This document shows positions 18,782 through 27,893 of a stretch of DNA of 64,000 nucleotides, one piece after another. This stretch comes from DATAGF01 sp963835685 (GTDB taxonomy: Bacteria > Actinomycetota > Thermoleophilia > Miltoncostaeales > Miltoncostaeaceae). The stretch spans positions 1 to 64,000 of the forward strand of contig CAWIGI010000020.1 in the NCBI GenBank assembly GCA_963835685.1, given 5' to 3'. The position numbers and the translations under genes are program-made. The notes under the pieces were generated by a model, which did no database searches, had not been told where the DNA came from, and saw only the letters and a list, made by a program, of their open reading frames with translations. Numbering within the stretch: position 1 is the stretch's first letter; the number at the start of each line of letters is the position of its first letter.

Positions 18782-20119
18782 CTACGCCGGTCCCGAGCCT
18801 ACCCTGGCGCGGCGCGGAGAGGGGACGGCGCGCGCCGGGAGCCAGAGCGTGAAGGTCGAGCCCACCCCGACCTCGCTCTCGGCCGTCACCCGGCCGCCGA
18901 GGAGCGACGCCAGGCGCTGGACGATGGCCAGGCCGAGGCCCGAGCCACCCGCCTCGCGGTCGCGCGAGGCGTCGGCGCGGTACAGGCGGTCGAAGATGTA
19001 GGGCAGGTGCTCGGGCGCGATCCCGTGACCGGTGTCGGCGACGGCGATGCCGACCTCGCCGGGTTCGGACCGGGGCAGCAGGCGCACCGAGCCGCCGGCC
19101 GGCGTGGCCCGCAACGCGTTCGTCACGAGGTTGACCAGGATGGTGTCGATGTGGTCGGGGTCGCCGGTGACGGGAAGGGCGCCGTCGGGGCCGGTCAGCT
19201 CGACGCCCCTGATGTGGGCGTCGATGCTCAGGCGCGCCACGCACTCGCGCGCCGCGGCCGCGAGGTCGACCGGCTCGGCGCGCACCTTGGGCTCGAGGTC
19301 GAGCCAGGTCAGCTGCTGGAGCTGGCGGACGAGCTCGCGCAGCCGGGCCGACTCGGCGCGGATGAACTCGGCCGACTCGGCGCGCGCCTCGGGCGTCGAG
19401 GCGGTCCCGTCGCTCAGGGCCGTCGCGAAGCCCTCGATCGCCGTGACCGGCGTGCGCAGCTCGTGCGAGACGTCGGCGAGGAACTCGCGCTGGCGCGCGT
19501 CGGCGGCCTCGAGCCGCTCGGTCATGCGGTTGAAGGACTGGCCCAGGCGGCCGAGCTCGTCGTCGGTCTCGTGCACGCGCACGTCGAAGCGGCCCCGGGT
19601 GACGGCCTCGGCGCTGTCGGCCAGCTCGCTGACCGAGCGCCGCAGGCGGGAGGCGAGGCCGCTCGAGAGCGCCCACACGAGCGCGCCCGCGATCGCGATC
19701 CCGCCGATGACGAGCGACGAGATCACCCAGTCCGAGACGGCGGCGCTGGGGTCGGGCCGCTCCAGGATGACCTCGACGTCGCCGCTGCGCGCGGTTGCCC
19801 GGGCCTGGAGGTCCGCCACCGGATCGTTCCAGTGGACGACCTCGCCCTGGACCAGCACCACCAGACGCGCGTCCCCGACGAATCGCTCCGCGTTGCGGGC
19901 CTCGCCGGCCGCGCTGGAGATGCCCCCGCGGTCGATCGCCGCGGCGATGGCGTCGGCCTGCTCCTGCAGCGCGGCCTCGACCTCGGCGCGGGCGCGGCCC
20001 TCGACGATGGAGCTGAACCCGATGACGATCACCGCGACGACGGCGAGCGCGATCGCGATGGCGATGGCGGCCCGCGCGCGGATGGTGCGGGGCCGCAGCC
20101 GCTGCAGCAGGGCCTTCAC
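18782..20119 (-). CDS. sensor histidine kinase
   Basis: This is a 445-residue membrane kinase. Membrane segments lie near residues 17-38 and 131-152 and enclose a short extracellular sensor. A HAMP linker follows (about 153-205). The H-box is FLADVSHELRTP with phospho-acceptor His219. The ATPase domain shows the N-box LVNLVTNAL, the G1 box VADTGHGI and the G2 box GGSGLGLAIV. Its start overlaps the stop of the response regulator gene as ATGA, so the two form a two-component system. The signal sensed is unknown. Confidence 0.95.
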   Translation of the reverse strand: MKALLQRLRPRTIRARAAIAIAIALAVVAVIVIGFSSIVEGRARAEVEAALQEQADAIAAAIDRGGISSAAGEARNAERFVGDARLVVLVQGEVVHWNDPVADLQARATARSGDVEVILERPDPSAAVSDWVISSLVIGGIAIAGALVWALSSGLASRLRRSVSELADSAEAVTRGRFDVRVHETDDELGRLGQSFNRMTERLEAADARQREFLADVSHELRTPVTAIEGFATALSDGTASTPEARAESAEFIRAESARLRELVRQLQQLTWLDLEPKVRAEPVDLAAAARECVARLSIDAHIRGVELTGPDGALPVTGDPDHIDTILVNLVTNALRATPAGGSVRLLPRSEPGEVGIAVADTGHGIAPEHLPYIFDRLYRADASRDREAGGSGLGLAIVQRLASLLGGRVTAESEVGVGSTFTLWLPARAVPSPRRARVGSGPA

Positions 20120-20796
20120 GCGTCCGGCTCCAGCTTGTAGCCCACCCCCCGCACCGCGACGATGCCGATGTCCTCGCCGAGCTTGCGGCGCAGGTTGGCG
20201 ACGTGGACGTCCACGGTCTTCCCGCCCACCGCGGACTGGTAGCCCCAGACCTTCTCCAGCAGGCGATCGCGCGTGTAGACGACCCGCGGGTGGGCCGCGA
20301 GCTCCGCCAGCAGGTCGAACTCCAGCCGGGTCAGCTCGACCTCGCGGCCGCCGAGGGTGACCCGCCGGCTGGAGGGCTCCAGCTCCGCCGGCCCCGCCCG
20401 CAGGGTGCGGTGGGGGTCGGGCGGCGCGTGAACCCGGCGCATGACCGCCTTCACGCGCGCGACGACCTCGACCGGCGAGAACGGCTTGACGACGTAGTCG
20501 TCGGCGCCAAGCTCGAGGCCCGTCACCCGGTTCATCTCGTCGGTCCGCGCGGTGAGCATGATCACCGGGACCTGCGCGGTCTCCCGCAGCCGCCGCACGA
20601 CCGTGAAGCCGTCCATCTCGGGGAGCATCAGGTCGAGCAGGACGAGGTCGATGCCGCCCCGGCGCACCTGCTCGACCGCGGCCGGCCCGTCCGCCGCCTC
20701 GGCCACCGTGAAGCCGGCGTCGGTCAGGTACATGCGGAGCAGGCGCCGGATCGCGCGCTCGTCGTCAACGATGAGGACGTGGCCGCGGCTCGCCAT
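20116..20796 (-). CDS. OmpR/PhoB-family response regulator
   Basis: This is a 226-residue transcription factor with a receiver domain (phospho-acceptor Asp55 in LVLLDLMLPEMDG, acidic pair DDE at 11-13, and the conserved K in VVKPFSP) and a C-terminal winged helix (LTRLEFDLL, then KTVDVHVANLRRKLGE and VRGVGYKL). It is transcribed first, followed by its cognate kinase. The receiver typing is firm; the regulon is unknown. Confidence 0.96.
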   Translation of the reverse strand: MASRGHVLIVDDERAIRRLLRMYLTDAGFTVAEAADGPAAVEQVRRGGIDLVLLDLMLPEMDGFTVVRRLRETAQVPVIMLTARTDEMNRVTGLELGADDYVVKPFSPVEVVARVKAVMRRVHAPPDPHRTLRAGPAELEPSSRRVTLGGREVELTRLEFDLLAELAAHPRVVYTRDRLLEKVWGYQSAVGGKTVDVHVANLRRKLGEDIGIVAVRGVGYKLEPDA

Positions 20797-20888
20797 CGCC
20801 GCGATGATAGTGGCAGACGACGCGAGCCTTGAATCGACCGGAGGCGGCGCCCACCGTTCGCAGGCCCGCCCTCGGGAGAGGACGCGGC

Positions 20889-20926
20889 GGCGGGATAGCT
20901 CAACTGGTAGAGCACACGACCGAAAA
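20889..20926 (+). other. 5' half of a tRNA-Phe gene, ending in the anticodon loop
   Basis: Bases 20889-20926 match 35 of 38 bases of the complete tRNA-Phe at 25163, from acceptor strand GGCGGGA through the D-arm to the anticodon loop CCGAAAA. Similarity stops there: the expected stem TCGTG is replaced by GAGTG and no T-arm follows, so this cannot fold as a tRNA. It lies in the 352-bp gap 20797-21148, where I see no gene. It reads as the left scar of site-specific recombination in a tRNA. Confidence 0.85.
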
Positions 20927-21148
20927 GAGTGTGCTCCCCCTCCCCCTAGATCAGTCGCTTACCGCTTGGCTATGGGCTTCCCGGGAGTCAGGCGAGAGCA
21001 GTGTTCCTTGGCCGTCAATCGAAGGCGCCTTGACTGCGCGGAGTCGACCGCGCGCGCGGCGTTGCCGCCTCCGCAACGGGGCCCGTCCTGATAGACCACC
21101 GGCGGTCCCGTCGCGAGGAGCGATCCGTGGAGTTTCGCCGGAGGCGGC

Positions 21149-23731
21149 ATGGCGGTCATCCGGACGCCTGACCGGCGTCTGCGCGTGTTCGTGAGTTCCA
21201 CGATCGGCGAGCTGGCCGACGAGCGGCGCGCCGTCTCCCGGGCCGTCTCGGCGCTGCGCCTCACGCCGGTGCTGTTCGAGCAAGGGGCCCGCCCGCACCC
21301 TCCGCGAGAGCTGTACCGGGCCTACCTGGCCCAGAGCGACGTCTTCATCGGGCTGTACTGGCAGGGCTACGGGCGGGTCGGCCCCGGCATGGAGGTCTCC
21401 GGGCTGGAGGAGGAGCTCGAGCTGTCGCGAGGCCTGCCGCGCCTGCTGTACATCAAGCGGCCGGCGCCGGACCGCGAGCCCCGCCTGACCGAGATGCTCG
21501 GGCGGGTCAGGGCGGAGGCCGCCGACTCGTACCGGTACTTCAGCACCGCTCGCGAGCTGGGCCGGCTGGTGCGCGACGATCTCGCGACGCTGCTCAGCGA
21601 GCGCTTCGCGGCCGCCCGGGGTGAGGGCGCCGCGGAGTCCCCGCCGCGCCCGCGGCCCCCCCGCGCCCTGCCGGTGAGCACCACGTCGCTGGTCGGGCGC
21701 GAGCGGGCGATCGAGGAGCTCGCCGGGCTGCTCGGGCGGCCGGGGGGACGTCTGGTCACGCTGACAGGGCCGAGCGGGGTCGGCAAGACCCGGCTCGCGG
21801 TGGCGGTGGGCGACCGGCTGAGCGAGCGCTTCGACTCGGGCACCCTGTTCGTGCCGCTGGAGGGGGTGACCGAACCCGAGCTCGTACCGATGGCGATCGG
21901 GCGGGCGCTGGGGGCCGAGCTGGGGGGCATGGACTCGCCGCAGGAGGCCCTGGTCGAGCAGCTCGGCGACGGCCGGTGGCTGCTGATCCTCGACAACCTG
22001 GAGCAGGTGCTGGACGTCGCTCGCGACCTCGACGAGCTCCTGTCCCGCTGCCCCGGTCTCGCGATCGTGGCCACGAGCCTCACGCCGCTGCGGCTGCGGG
22101 CCGAGCGTGAGTATCCGGTGCCGCCGCTCCCGCTGCCATCCGATCCGGCGGGCGTGCCGGTCGACGAGCTGGCCGCGTCGCCCGGAGTCGCCCTCTTCCT
22201 CGACCGGGCCCGCGCTGTGCGCCCGGATCTCACCCTCACGGAGGGCAACTCTGCGGCGGTGGTCGAGATCTGCCGGCGCCTGGAGGGGCTGCCGCTGGCC
22301 ATCGAGCTGGCAGCGGCGCGGACCCGGCTGCTCGACCCCGACGCCCTGCTGCAGCGGCTGGCGAGGTCGCTCGACGCCCTGGGGTCGGGCACGGTTGACA
22401 TGCCCGCGCGCCAGCAGACCTTGCGGGCGACGGTCGAGTGGAGCGTCGGCCTCCTCGACGTCGCCGAGCGGTCGCTGCTGGAGACGGTCGCGGTGTTCGT
22501 CAACGGCTGGACCGTCGAGGCCGCCGCCGATGTCGCGGGGCTCGACGAGGACCGGGCGCTCGACATGACCGAGGAGCTGGCGCGCCACAGCCTCCTCCGT
22601 CTCGACGACACCGAGCGCGGCCCTCGGCCGCGGATGCTGGAGACCGTCCGCGAGTTCGTCGCCGAGCGCCTGCGCGCCCGGCCCGACCTCGCCGAGATCG
22701 AGCGCCGCCACGCCGATCACTACCGGGCGCTGGCCGAGCAGGCAGACCGTCCCCTGAGGGGACTGGGCCAGGGCGCGTGGTTCGAGCGCCTGCAGGCCGA
22801 GGCGGGCAATCTCGGCGCCGCGGTGCGCTGGTACCTGGCCCACGACACCGGGCCGCTGCCCCACGTCTTCCGCGTCCTCTGGCCCTTCTGGTTCCTCGGG
22901 GACCACATGGACGAGAGCCGCGCCTGGGTCGACCGGCTCCGGCCCGCCACCGTTTCTCTGAGCCCCCGGGCTCGCGCGGAGCTGGAGTGGACGGCGCTCG
23001 TGGTCGCGCTCGACGTGGGCGACGACGAGGCGGCTCTGGCGGCCCGCGAGCGCCTCGAGCCCCTGCTGCAGCAGGTCCAGGACCCCTTCCTGCACGCGGT
23101 GTCACAGCTCGCCGCGGCGTGGACCTCCCCGATCGCGGGCGACTTCGACGGCGCCATCCGAAGCGCGTCGGCCGCGCTGGATTCGCTGCGCGGCCAGGAG
23201 GAGCCCTTCTGGACCGCCATGACCCTTGGCTCGCTCGGCTCCCTCGAGATGTTCGCCGGCCGCGAGGACGACGCCCTGCCCCATCTGATCGAGGCGCGCG
23301 AGCTGGCGGGGCGGTTCGACCACACCTGGCTGGCCTCCTGGACCCGGACGATCCTCGGCGTTGTCGCGACCAGGCGCGGGCGCCTGGGGGAGGCGCGGAC
23401 GCTCCTCGACGACGCCCTGCGCTTGAGCGTGGCCGCCCGCAGCACCGCCAGCGTGACCCTCTGCCTGGTCGCGTTCGCCCGGTGGTTCCTCGTCGAGGGC
23501 GAGCCGGAGAGGGCGGCGTTGGCGCTCGGCGCGGCGGAGGGCCTCCGTGGGCGGGTCGGCCTGCGGGCCTGGCCGATGCTGCGGCGGCCGCAGGCTGAGC
23601 TGGCGGAGCAGATCCGCGAGGCGCTCGGGTCGGATCGGTTCGACGAGAGGTTCGGCGCCGGCTCCCGGCTCAGCCAGCGAGAGGCGGTGGAGGCCGTCCG
23701 AGCTCCGGCGCGGGGCAGGCCCGCGTCCTGA
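21149..23731 (+). CDS. DUF4062-STAND NTPase with TPR-like C-terminus
   Basis: This is an intact 860-residue multidomain protein. Residues about 10-100 are a DUF4062 domain (RVFVSSTIGELADERRAV, then QSDVFIGLYWQGYG). An NB-ARC-like STAND ATPase follows from SLVGRERAIEEL, with Walker A GPSGVGKT at 207-214 and Walker B LLILDNLEQ at 278-286. From about residue 500 the protein is helical, resembling TPR repeats of SARP/LuxR-type large regulators. No helix-turn-helix is visible. The ATG at 21149 follows GGAGGCGG. DUF4062 often sits at the N-terminus of NLR-like proteins. A role as a sensor or defence ATPase is inference from architecture and from the tRNA-flanked location. Confidence 0.85.
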   Translation: MAVIRTPDRRLRVFVSSTIGELADERRAVSRAVSALRLTPVLFEQGARPHPPRELYRAYLAQSDVFIGLYWQGYGRVGPGMEVSGLEEELELSRGLPRLLYIKRPAPDREPRLTEMLGRVRAEAADSYRYFSTARELGRLVRDDLATLLSERFAAARGEGAAESPPRPRPPRALPVSTTSLVGRERAIEELAGLLGRPGGRLVTLTGPSGVGKTRLAVAVGDRLSERFDSGTLFVPLEGVTEPELVPMAIGRALGAELGGMDSPQEALVEQLGDGRWLLILDNLEQVLDVARDLDELLSRCPGLAIVATSLTPLRLRAEREYPVPPLPLPSDPAGVPVDELAASPGVALFLDRARAVRPDLTLTEGNSAAVVEICRRLEGLPLAIELAAARTRLLDPDALLQRLARSLDALGSGTVDMPARQQTLRATVEWSVGLLDVAERSLLETVAVFVNGWTVEAAADVAGLDEDRALDMTEELARHSLLRLDDTERGPRPRMLETVREFVAERLRARPDLAEIERRHADHYRALAEQADRPLRGLGQGAWFERLQAEAGNLGAAVRWYLAHDTGPLPHVFRVLWPFWFLGDHMDESRAWVDRLRPATVSLSPRARAELEWTALVVALDVGDDEAALAARERLEPLLQQVQDPFLHAVSQLAAAWTSPIAGDFDGAIRSASAALDSLRGQEEPFWTAMTLGSLGSLEMFAGREDDALPHLIEARELAGRFDHTWLASWTRTILGVVATRRGRLGEARTLLDDALRLSVAARSTASVTLCLVAFARWFLVEGEPERAALALGAAEGLRGRVGLRAWPMLRRPQAELAEQIREALGSDRFDERFGAGSRLSQREAVEAVRAPARGRPAS

Positions 23732-23772
23732 GCCGGGCTGCCGACGGCCGCGTTTGCCAGACTCGCCCACGC

Positions 23773-24825
23773 ATGCCCGAGCTCCCCATCCCCGGCCACT
23801 TCGACCCCAGCCGCGTCGGCGAGGTGTGGCGGGTTCCGTACGAGGACCGCGCCCGCGAGGCGCCGGCATGGGCCGAGGCGCACGGCGTCGGGCCGGCCGC
23901 CGGGGACGTCTTCCGGCTCTGCCTGCTCGCCGTCGACGTCCAGAACACGTTCTGCATCCCCGGCTTCGAGCTCTTCGTGGCCGGCCGCTCCGGCTCGGGC
24001 GCGGTTGACGACAGCCGCCGCCTGTGCGAGTGGGTCTACCGCAACCTCGGCTCGATCACGCGGATCGTCCCGAGCCTCGACACCCACCACGCGATGCAGG
24101 TGTTCCACGGGATCTGGCTGGTCGACGAGCACGGCCGGCACCCCGAGCCCTACACGCTCGTCTCCGCCCAGGACGTCGCGTCGGGCCGCTGGCGGGTGAA
24201 CGACGCCGTGGCCGAGGCCCTCGGGATCGACGCCGACTACGCGCGGCGCCACCTGGCCGACTACACGAGGCGCCTGGCCGAGGGCGGGAAGTACGACCTC
24301 ACCGTCTGGCCCTACCACGCCATGCTCGGCGGCATCGGCCACGCGCTCGTCTCCGCGGTCGAGGAGGCGATCTTCTTCCACGGCATCGCCCGCCACAGCC
24401 GCCCCGAGTTCCACGTGAAGGGCGACAACCCGCTCACCGAGCACTACTCCGTGATCGGCCCCGAGGTCACCGAGGGCCCCGACGGCGATCCCCTCGCCGA
24501 AGACGACCCCGGGCTCGTGGCGCGGCTCCGCTCCTTCGACGCGGTGGTCATCGCTGGTCAGGCGAAGAGCCACTGCGTGGCCTGGACCATCGACGACCTC
24601 CTCGAGCACGACGAGCTCCGGACGCTCGCGAAGCGGACCTACCTCCTCGAGGACTGCACCTCCCCGGTCGTCGTCCCCGGCGTCGTTGACTACACCGACC
24701 AGGCGGACGCCGCCTTCGCGCGCTACGAGGCCGCCGGGATGCACGTCGTGCGCTCCACCGACCCGATCGACGCCTGGCCGGGGCTGGCCGAGCGGATCGC
24801 CCGGACCTCAGCGATCGATCCCTGA
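23773..24825 (+). CDS. isochorismatase/nicotinamidase-family cysteine hydrolase
   Basis: This is an intact 350-residue protein of the isochorismatase-like superfamily. The catalytic Asp55 is in LLAVDVQNTF and the nucleophilic Cys268 in AGQAKSHCVAWT. DTHHAMQVFH and the cis-peptide-type region near WPYHAMLGG correspond to substrate and metal sites in nicotinamidases. It is longer than typical PncA (about 200 residues), with an N-terminal extension and an insertion before the cysteine. It starts 42 bases after the STAND gene on the same strand, so the two may be co-transcribed. The substrate is unproven. Confidence 0.85.
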   Translation: MPELPIPGHFDPSRVGEVWRVPYEDRAREAPAWAEAHGVGPAAGDVFRLCLLAVDVQNTFCIPGFELFVAGRSGSGAVDDSRRLCEWVYRNLGSITRIVPSLDTHHAMQVFHGIWLVDEHGRHPEPYTLVSAQDVASGRWRVNDAVAEALGIDADYARRHLADYTRRLAEGGKYDLTVWPYHAMLGGIGHALVSAVEEAIFFHGIARHSRPEFHVKGDNPLTEHYSVIGPEVTEGPDGDPLAEDDPGLVARLRSFDAVVIAGQAKSHCVAWTIDDLLEHDELRTLAKRTYLLEDCTSPVVVPGVVDYTDQADAAFARYEAAGMHVVRSTDPIDAWPGLAERIARTSAIDP

Positions 24826-25162
24826 GCCCCCGGCTGGCGCTCGCGGCCAATTGGCCAACCGCACTGCGGCACGGAGGTGCCCGCTTTCGTGGACACGGTT
24901 TCGCTGTGCTCAGGCGCTGACGGCGGCCGCTGATTGGGTTCCCGCGACGAGGGCCGGCGCTCCCTGAGAGCGGATCTGAGGACGAAGGGCGGGCCGGCAC
25001 TCCTGCCTCCCCGCCGTCCGGTCGGTGCTCACAGAAGTTGGATCCAACTTTTTCGACGCATCCCGGACGCTCTCGGACGTCTCCCGGCGTGCGCTGCCCC
25101 CCGCGAGGGGGCAGCCGGATCAGCCTGAGAACGGGCTCCTCGACCGGTATCCTCGGGTCCGC
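24826..25162. other. intergenic region before tRNA-Phe with a 16-bp palindrome
   Basis: No gene is visible here. The region contains the perfect palindrome AAGTTGGATCCAACTT at 25035-25050, followed by TTT. It could act as a small terminator for the upstream hydrolase gene or as a protein-binding site. The tRNA promoter must lie in its last 100 bases. Confidence 0.45.
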
Positions 25163-25235
25163 GGCGGGATAGCTCAGTTGGTAGAGCACACGACTGAAAA
25201 TCGTGGTGTCCCCAGTTCGAGTCTGGGTCCCGCCA
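25163..25235 (+). tRNA. tRNA-Phe (GAA)
   Basis: All 73 bases fold as a cloverleaf. The acceptor GGCGGGA pairs with TCCCGCC (discriminator A), the D-arm is AGCTCAGTTGGTAGAGC, the anticodon stem CACGA/TCGTG holds the loop CTGAAAA with anticodon GAA, and the T-arm is CCCAGTTCGAGTCTGGG. CCA is not encoded. Its 3' half forms one copy of a 69-bp direct repeat, so it is also an integration site. Confidence 0.97.
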
Positions 25236-25262
25236 TTCCCAAGGGCTTCAGGGTTTGGGGCC
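25194..25262. repeat. attachment-site repeat, left (inside tRNA-Phe)
   Basis: The sequence from CTGAAAATCGTGG through GGGCTTCAGGG is identical for 62 bases (25194-25255) to 28702-28763. After one mismatch the match continues to 25262. It restores the complete 3' half of the tRNA. Confidence 0.93.
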
Positions 25263-26135
25263 GTCCCGTGTACGGCCCGTATCCGTCGTTTGGGCGTCTC
25301 GGTTGTTGCGAGCTTGTTGCGAGAACGCGTCCTCGAAGGCGGCCGGGACCGCGGCCAACTGGTCGTCTCGGAGTAGATGGCTGTAGACCCGGGCCGTCAC
25401 CAAGGGCGTCGCGTGCCCCAGGTGGCGGGACACGACGATCTGCGGGACGCCCCGGGAGAGCATGAGCGAGCCGCACGTCCGGCGGCGGTCGTGGAGCGTG
25501 AACCCGGAGAGGCCCGCTCTGTGGAAGGCGCGGGTGGCGGCCTGGGTGGCGCTGTGGATGGCGAGTTCCTTGCCGCCTCTGCCGGGCCACACGGGCGCTT
25601 GGGGATGTGGGGTAGGCCCGGCTATCGAGAGGGCCGTGCGGTAGGCCCGGAGGCGGGAGACGAACGTCGGGCCGATGTGGATGGTGCGGGAGCGCCACCC
25701 CTTGGTGAGCCCGTTTTGGTAGCCGTGGCGGATGTGGATCAGGCCGCCGGGAGAGTCGGACAGGTCGAGGTCCTGTCACCTCAGGCCGCAGATCTCGGAG
25801 CGTCGGAGGCCGCCCTCGGCGGCGGCGCGGAGCATCGTCTCGATGCGGAGGGTCTGCCGGGGGTGCGTGAGGACGGCGACCAGCTCGTCTTCGGTGAGGA
25901 CGCGGCTGCGAGCCTCGGGGGATGGGAGCCGCAGGCCGAGGGCGGGGTTCAGTGGGATGAGCCCGTGCCGCTTGGCGTCGGACAGGATCAGGCGGAGGAC
26001 TGCGAGGGCGCGATGAGCGCCAGAGGCGTCCATGGTGGCGAGCCACGCCTCCACCTGGCGGCGGGTGATGCTGGCGACGGGCTGGTGTCCATCACGGGCC
26101 GGACGAGAACCTCGCCGTACCGACGGGATGTCCAC
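25248..26135 (-). pseudogene. tyrosine-family integrase, truncated and interrupted by a stop
   Basis: This is the site-specific recombinase of the element. The core-binding domain (ITRRQVEAWLATMDASG), the first catalytic Arg (EGGLRRSEICGL), the HxxR box (FTLHDRRRTCG), the second His (VSRHLGHATP) and the tyrosine (TARVYSHLL) are all visible. A TGA at 25776-25778 interrupts the frame exactly where a Trp is expected (LR-stop-QDLDLS), and the frame continues unchanged after it. The N-terminal arm-binding domain is missing: only 57 bases separate residue 1 from the neighbouring gene. It is probably inactive. Confidence 0.85.
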
Positions 26136-26192
26136 CTCCGGGCTACGCAGGCGGCGGGCATCGCCCGCCGCCTGCGCCCCTTCGCTGCTCCA

Positions 26193-27398
26193 CTACTTGC
26201 GCAGTGATCTCAAGCCAGTGCGTACCTCTTCTGAGAAGAGCTGCGGCTGTTCCCAGGCGGCAAAGTGCCCGCCTTTGGCGACGGCGTTGAAATGGATGAG
26301 ATTGTGGTAGGCGCGCTCGGTCCAACTCCGCGGAGCTTGGTAGACCTCTTCAGGGAAGACGCTTACGGCCGCCGGAACGGAGATGTTGTAGTCGTTGAAG
26401 AAGGCGCCCTTGTATTCCGCATAGAGCCGAGACGAAGACATCCCCGTGTTCGTCAACCAGAAGAGGGTGATGTTGTCGAGAATGTCGTCCCGGGTCAGGT
26501 CGCCGTAGGGACTGCCGTCAACAAAGAGTTTCGCGATGTGCCCGTAGCTGGCCACGTCGTGGTCGATCAGCCAGGCGGCAAGGGCGACGGGTGAGTCCGC
26601 CAACCCGTACAGGGTTTGCGGGTGTGCGGCCATCATCAGTTGCGTAGGGACGTGCTGGTAAAGGAACGCCATCTGGTCGTATGCCCGCTGCTCCTCAGCC
26701 GAGAGACCGGCCGGCGGCGGTTCGCCAAACTGGAGCGCCCGGGCAACGTCAGGGGGCGCGGCACCGGAGAAGTTCAAATGGATGCCGATTAACTCCGGAG
26801 GTGCCTGTTCAGCCATCACGTTCGTGACGAACGCACCCCAATCGCCGCCTTGCGCCGCGAATCGGCTGTACCCGAGGCGCTTCATCAGCTCCACCCACGC
26901 CCGCGCCATGCGAGCGGGGTCCCAACCGGGCGTCGTGGGCTTGCCTGAAAACCCGTAGCCGGCCATCGACGGGATCACCACGTGGAAGGCGTCCGACGCG
27001 CTGGCGCCGTGAGCCGTGGGGTTGGTCAGTGGATCAATGATCTTCAGCTGCTCGATCGGCGAGCCGGGCCAGCCGTGGGTGACGATGAGCGGCATCGCAT
27101 CGTCATGTTTCGAGCGGACGTGAATGAAGTGGATGTCCAACCCATCGATCTCGGTGATGAACTGGGGGAGAGCGTTCAGTCGCGCCTCGCACGGCCGCCA
27201 GTTGTAGTCGGTCGCCCAATACCGCGCGAGCGCTTGAATGAACGTGAGTTGCACGCCCTGCGAAAAATCGGAGACGTACTCCCCGTCGGGCCAGCGCGTG
27301 GCGGCGATGCGCGCACGCAGGTCATCGAGATCTGCCTCGGGGAACTCGATCGTGAACGGACGGATCGCTGTGGCGTCCGCTGACTTTGCGGCAGCCAT
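26193..27398 (-). CDS. epoxide hydrolase, EHN-type alpha/beta hydrolase
   Basis: This is an intact 401-residue protein with an N-terminal EHN domain (RPFTIEFPEADLDDLRARI) and an alpha/beta-hydrolase core. The oxyanion motif is HGWPGS (108-113), the nucleophile Asp186 is in QGGDWGAFV, and the catalytic His378 is in AKGGHFAAWEQP. Such enzymes hydrolyse epoxides to diols, often on xenobiotic or terpenoid substrates. The ATG at 27398 is preceded by AAAGGAGG. Base composition is clearly less GC-rich and codon use more relaxed than in flanking genes, indicating horizontal transfer. Its stop lies 57 bases from the truncated integrase. Confidence 0.92.
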   Translation of the reverse strand: MAAAKSADATAIRPFTIEFPEADLDDLRARIAATRWPDGEYVSDFSQGVQLTFIQALARYWATDYNWRPCEARLNALPQFITEIDGLDIHFIHVRSKHDDAMPLIVTHGWPGSPIEQLKIIDPLTNPTAHGASASDAFHVVIPSMAGYGFSGKPTTPGWDPARMARAWVELMKRLGYSRFAAQGGDWGAFVTNVMAEQAPPELIGIHLNFSGAAPPDVARALQFGEPPPAGLSAEEQRAYDQMAFLYQHVPTQLMMAAHPQTLYGLADSPVALAAWLIDHDVASYGHIAKLFVDGSPYGDLTRDDILDNITLFWLTNTGMSSSRLYAEYKGAFFNDYNISVPAAVSVFPEEVYQAPRSWTERAYHNLIHFNAVAKGGHFAAWEQPQLFSEEVRTGLRSLRK

Positions 27399-27893
27399 CT
27401 GGGTCCTCCTTTGTTGGGACGGTTTTTTGGTGAGCTGCGGTCCGGGCCGGTGGCGGGCAGGTCCTGTCCGCATCGCTGTGATCCGTGAACTCGTGCTTGA
27501 GCAAATCGAGCACGCCGCGAGTCGGTCGCTGGCAGGGTTGCGAGAGCGAGAACCCGCGACCGAGATCCCGCGACCGAGATCCCGCATCGTTGAGCATCGC
27601 CGCAAGCACGGTCTGCGCGACCCGGCCGAGCGGTGTTCAGCGGCCTTGACTTCCGGCCGCTCCCGCGTGAGCGTAAACATCCACCGCAGCCATGTGCGGC
27701 GAACCACGCCGCCACCACGACGCCCCTCTCCTTGGTAGCCAGGGGCTGCCCGGGGTTGTTGCAGCCATCATCGAGGGTATGGCAGCGGGGGCGGCACTGT
27801 AAATGGTTCGATCGGGCCTTCTTGGGCGCGAAAGGGGGTCCGATCGAACTACCCGCCACTGTTGGCCCCGGCCGCTCTAGCCCGTGAGCGTCG
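27399..27893. other. 495-bp region of foreign composition, with a short tandem repeat
   Basis: This lies between the divergent epoxide hydrolase and DedA genes and is mostly less GC-rich than the window average. A 14-bp unit CGCGACCGAGATCC occurs twice in tandem at 27555-27582, preceded by a diverged third copy at 27541-27554. I find no convincing gene. Confidence 0.5.

Noticed and set aside
17153..20140. A plus-strand open frame of about 995 codons across trpB2 and the histidine kinase
   Set aside because: It spans two clear minus-strand genes and their spacer, and its composition (His, Arg, Asp, Gly rich, no fold signature) is that of an antisense shadow.
20889..20961. A second complete tRNA-Phe
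   Set aside because: The 3' anticodon stem does not pair, and the T-arm and 3' acceptor strand are absent.
21149..23731. The STAND protein as a LuxR- or SARP-type transcription factor
   Set aside because: The C-terminus ends in helical repeats without a helix-turn-helix, and the N-terminus is DUF4062 rather than a SARP DNA-binding domain.
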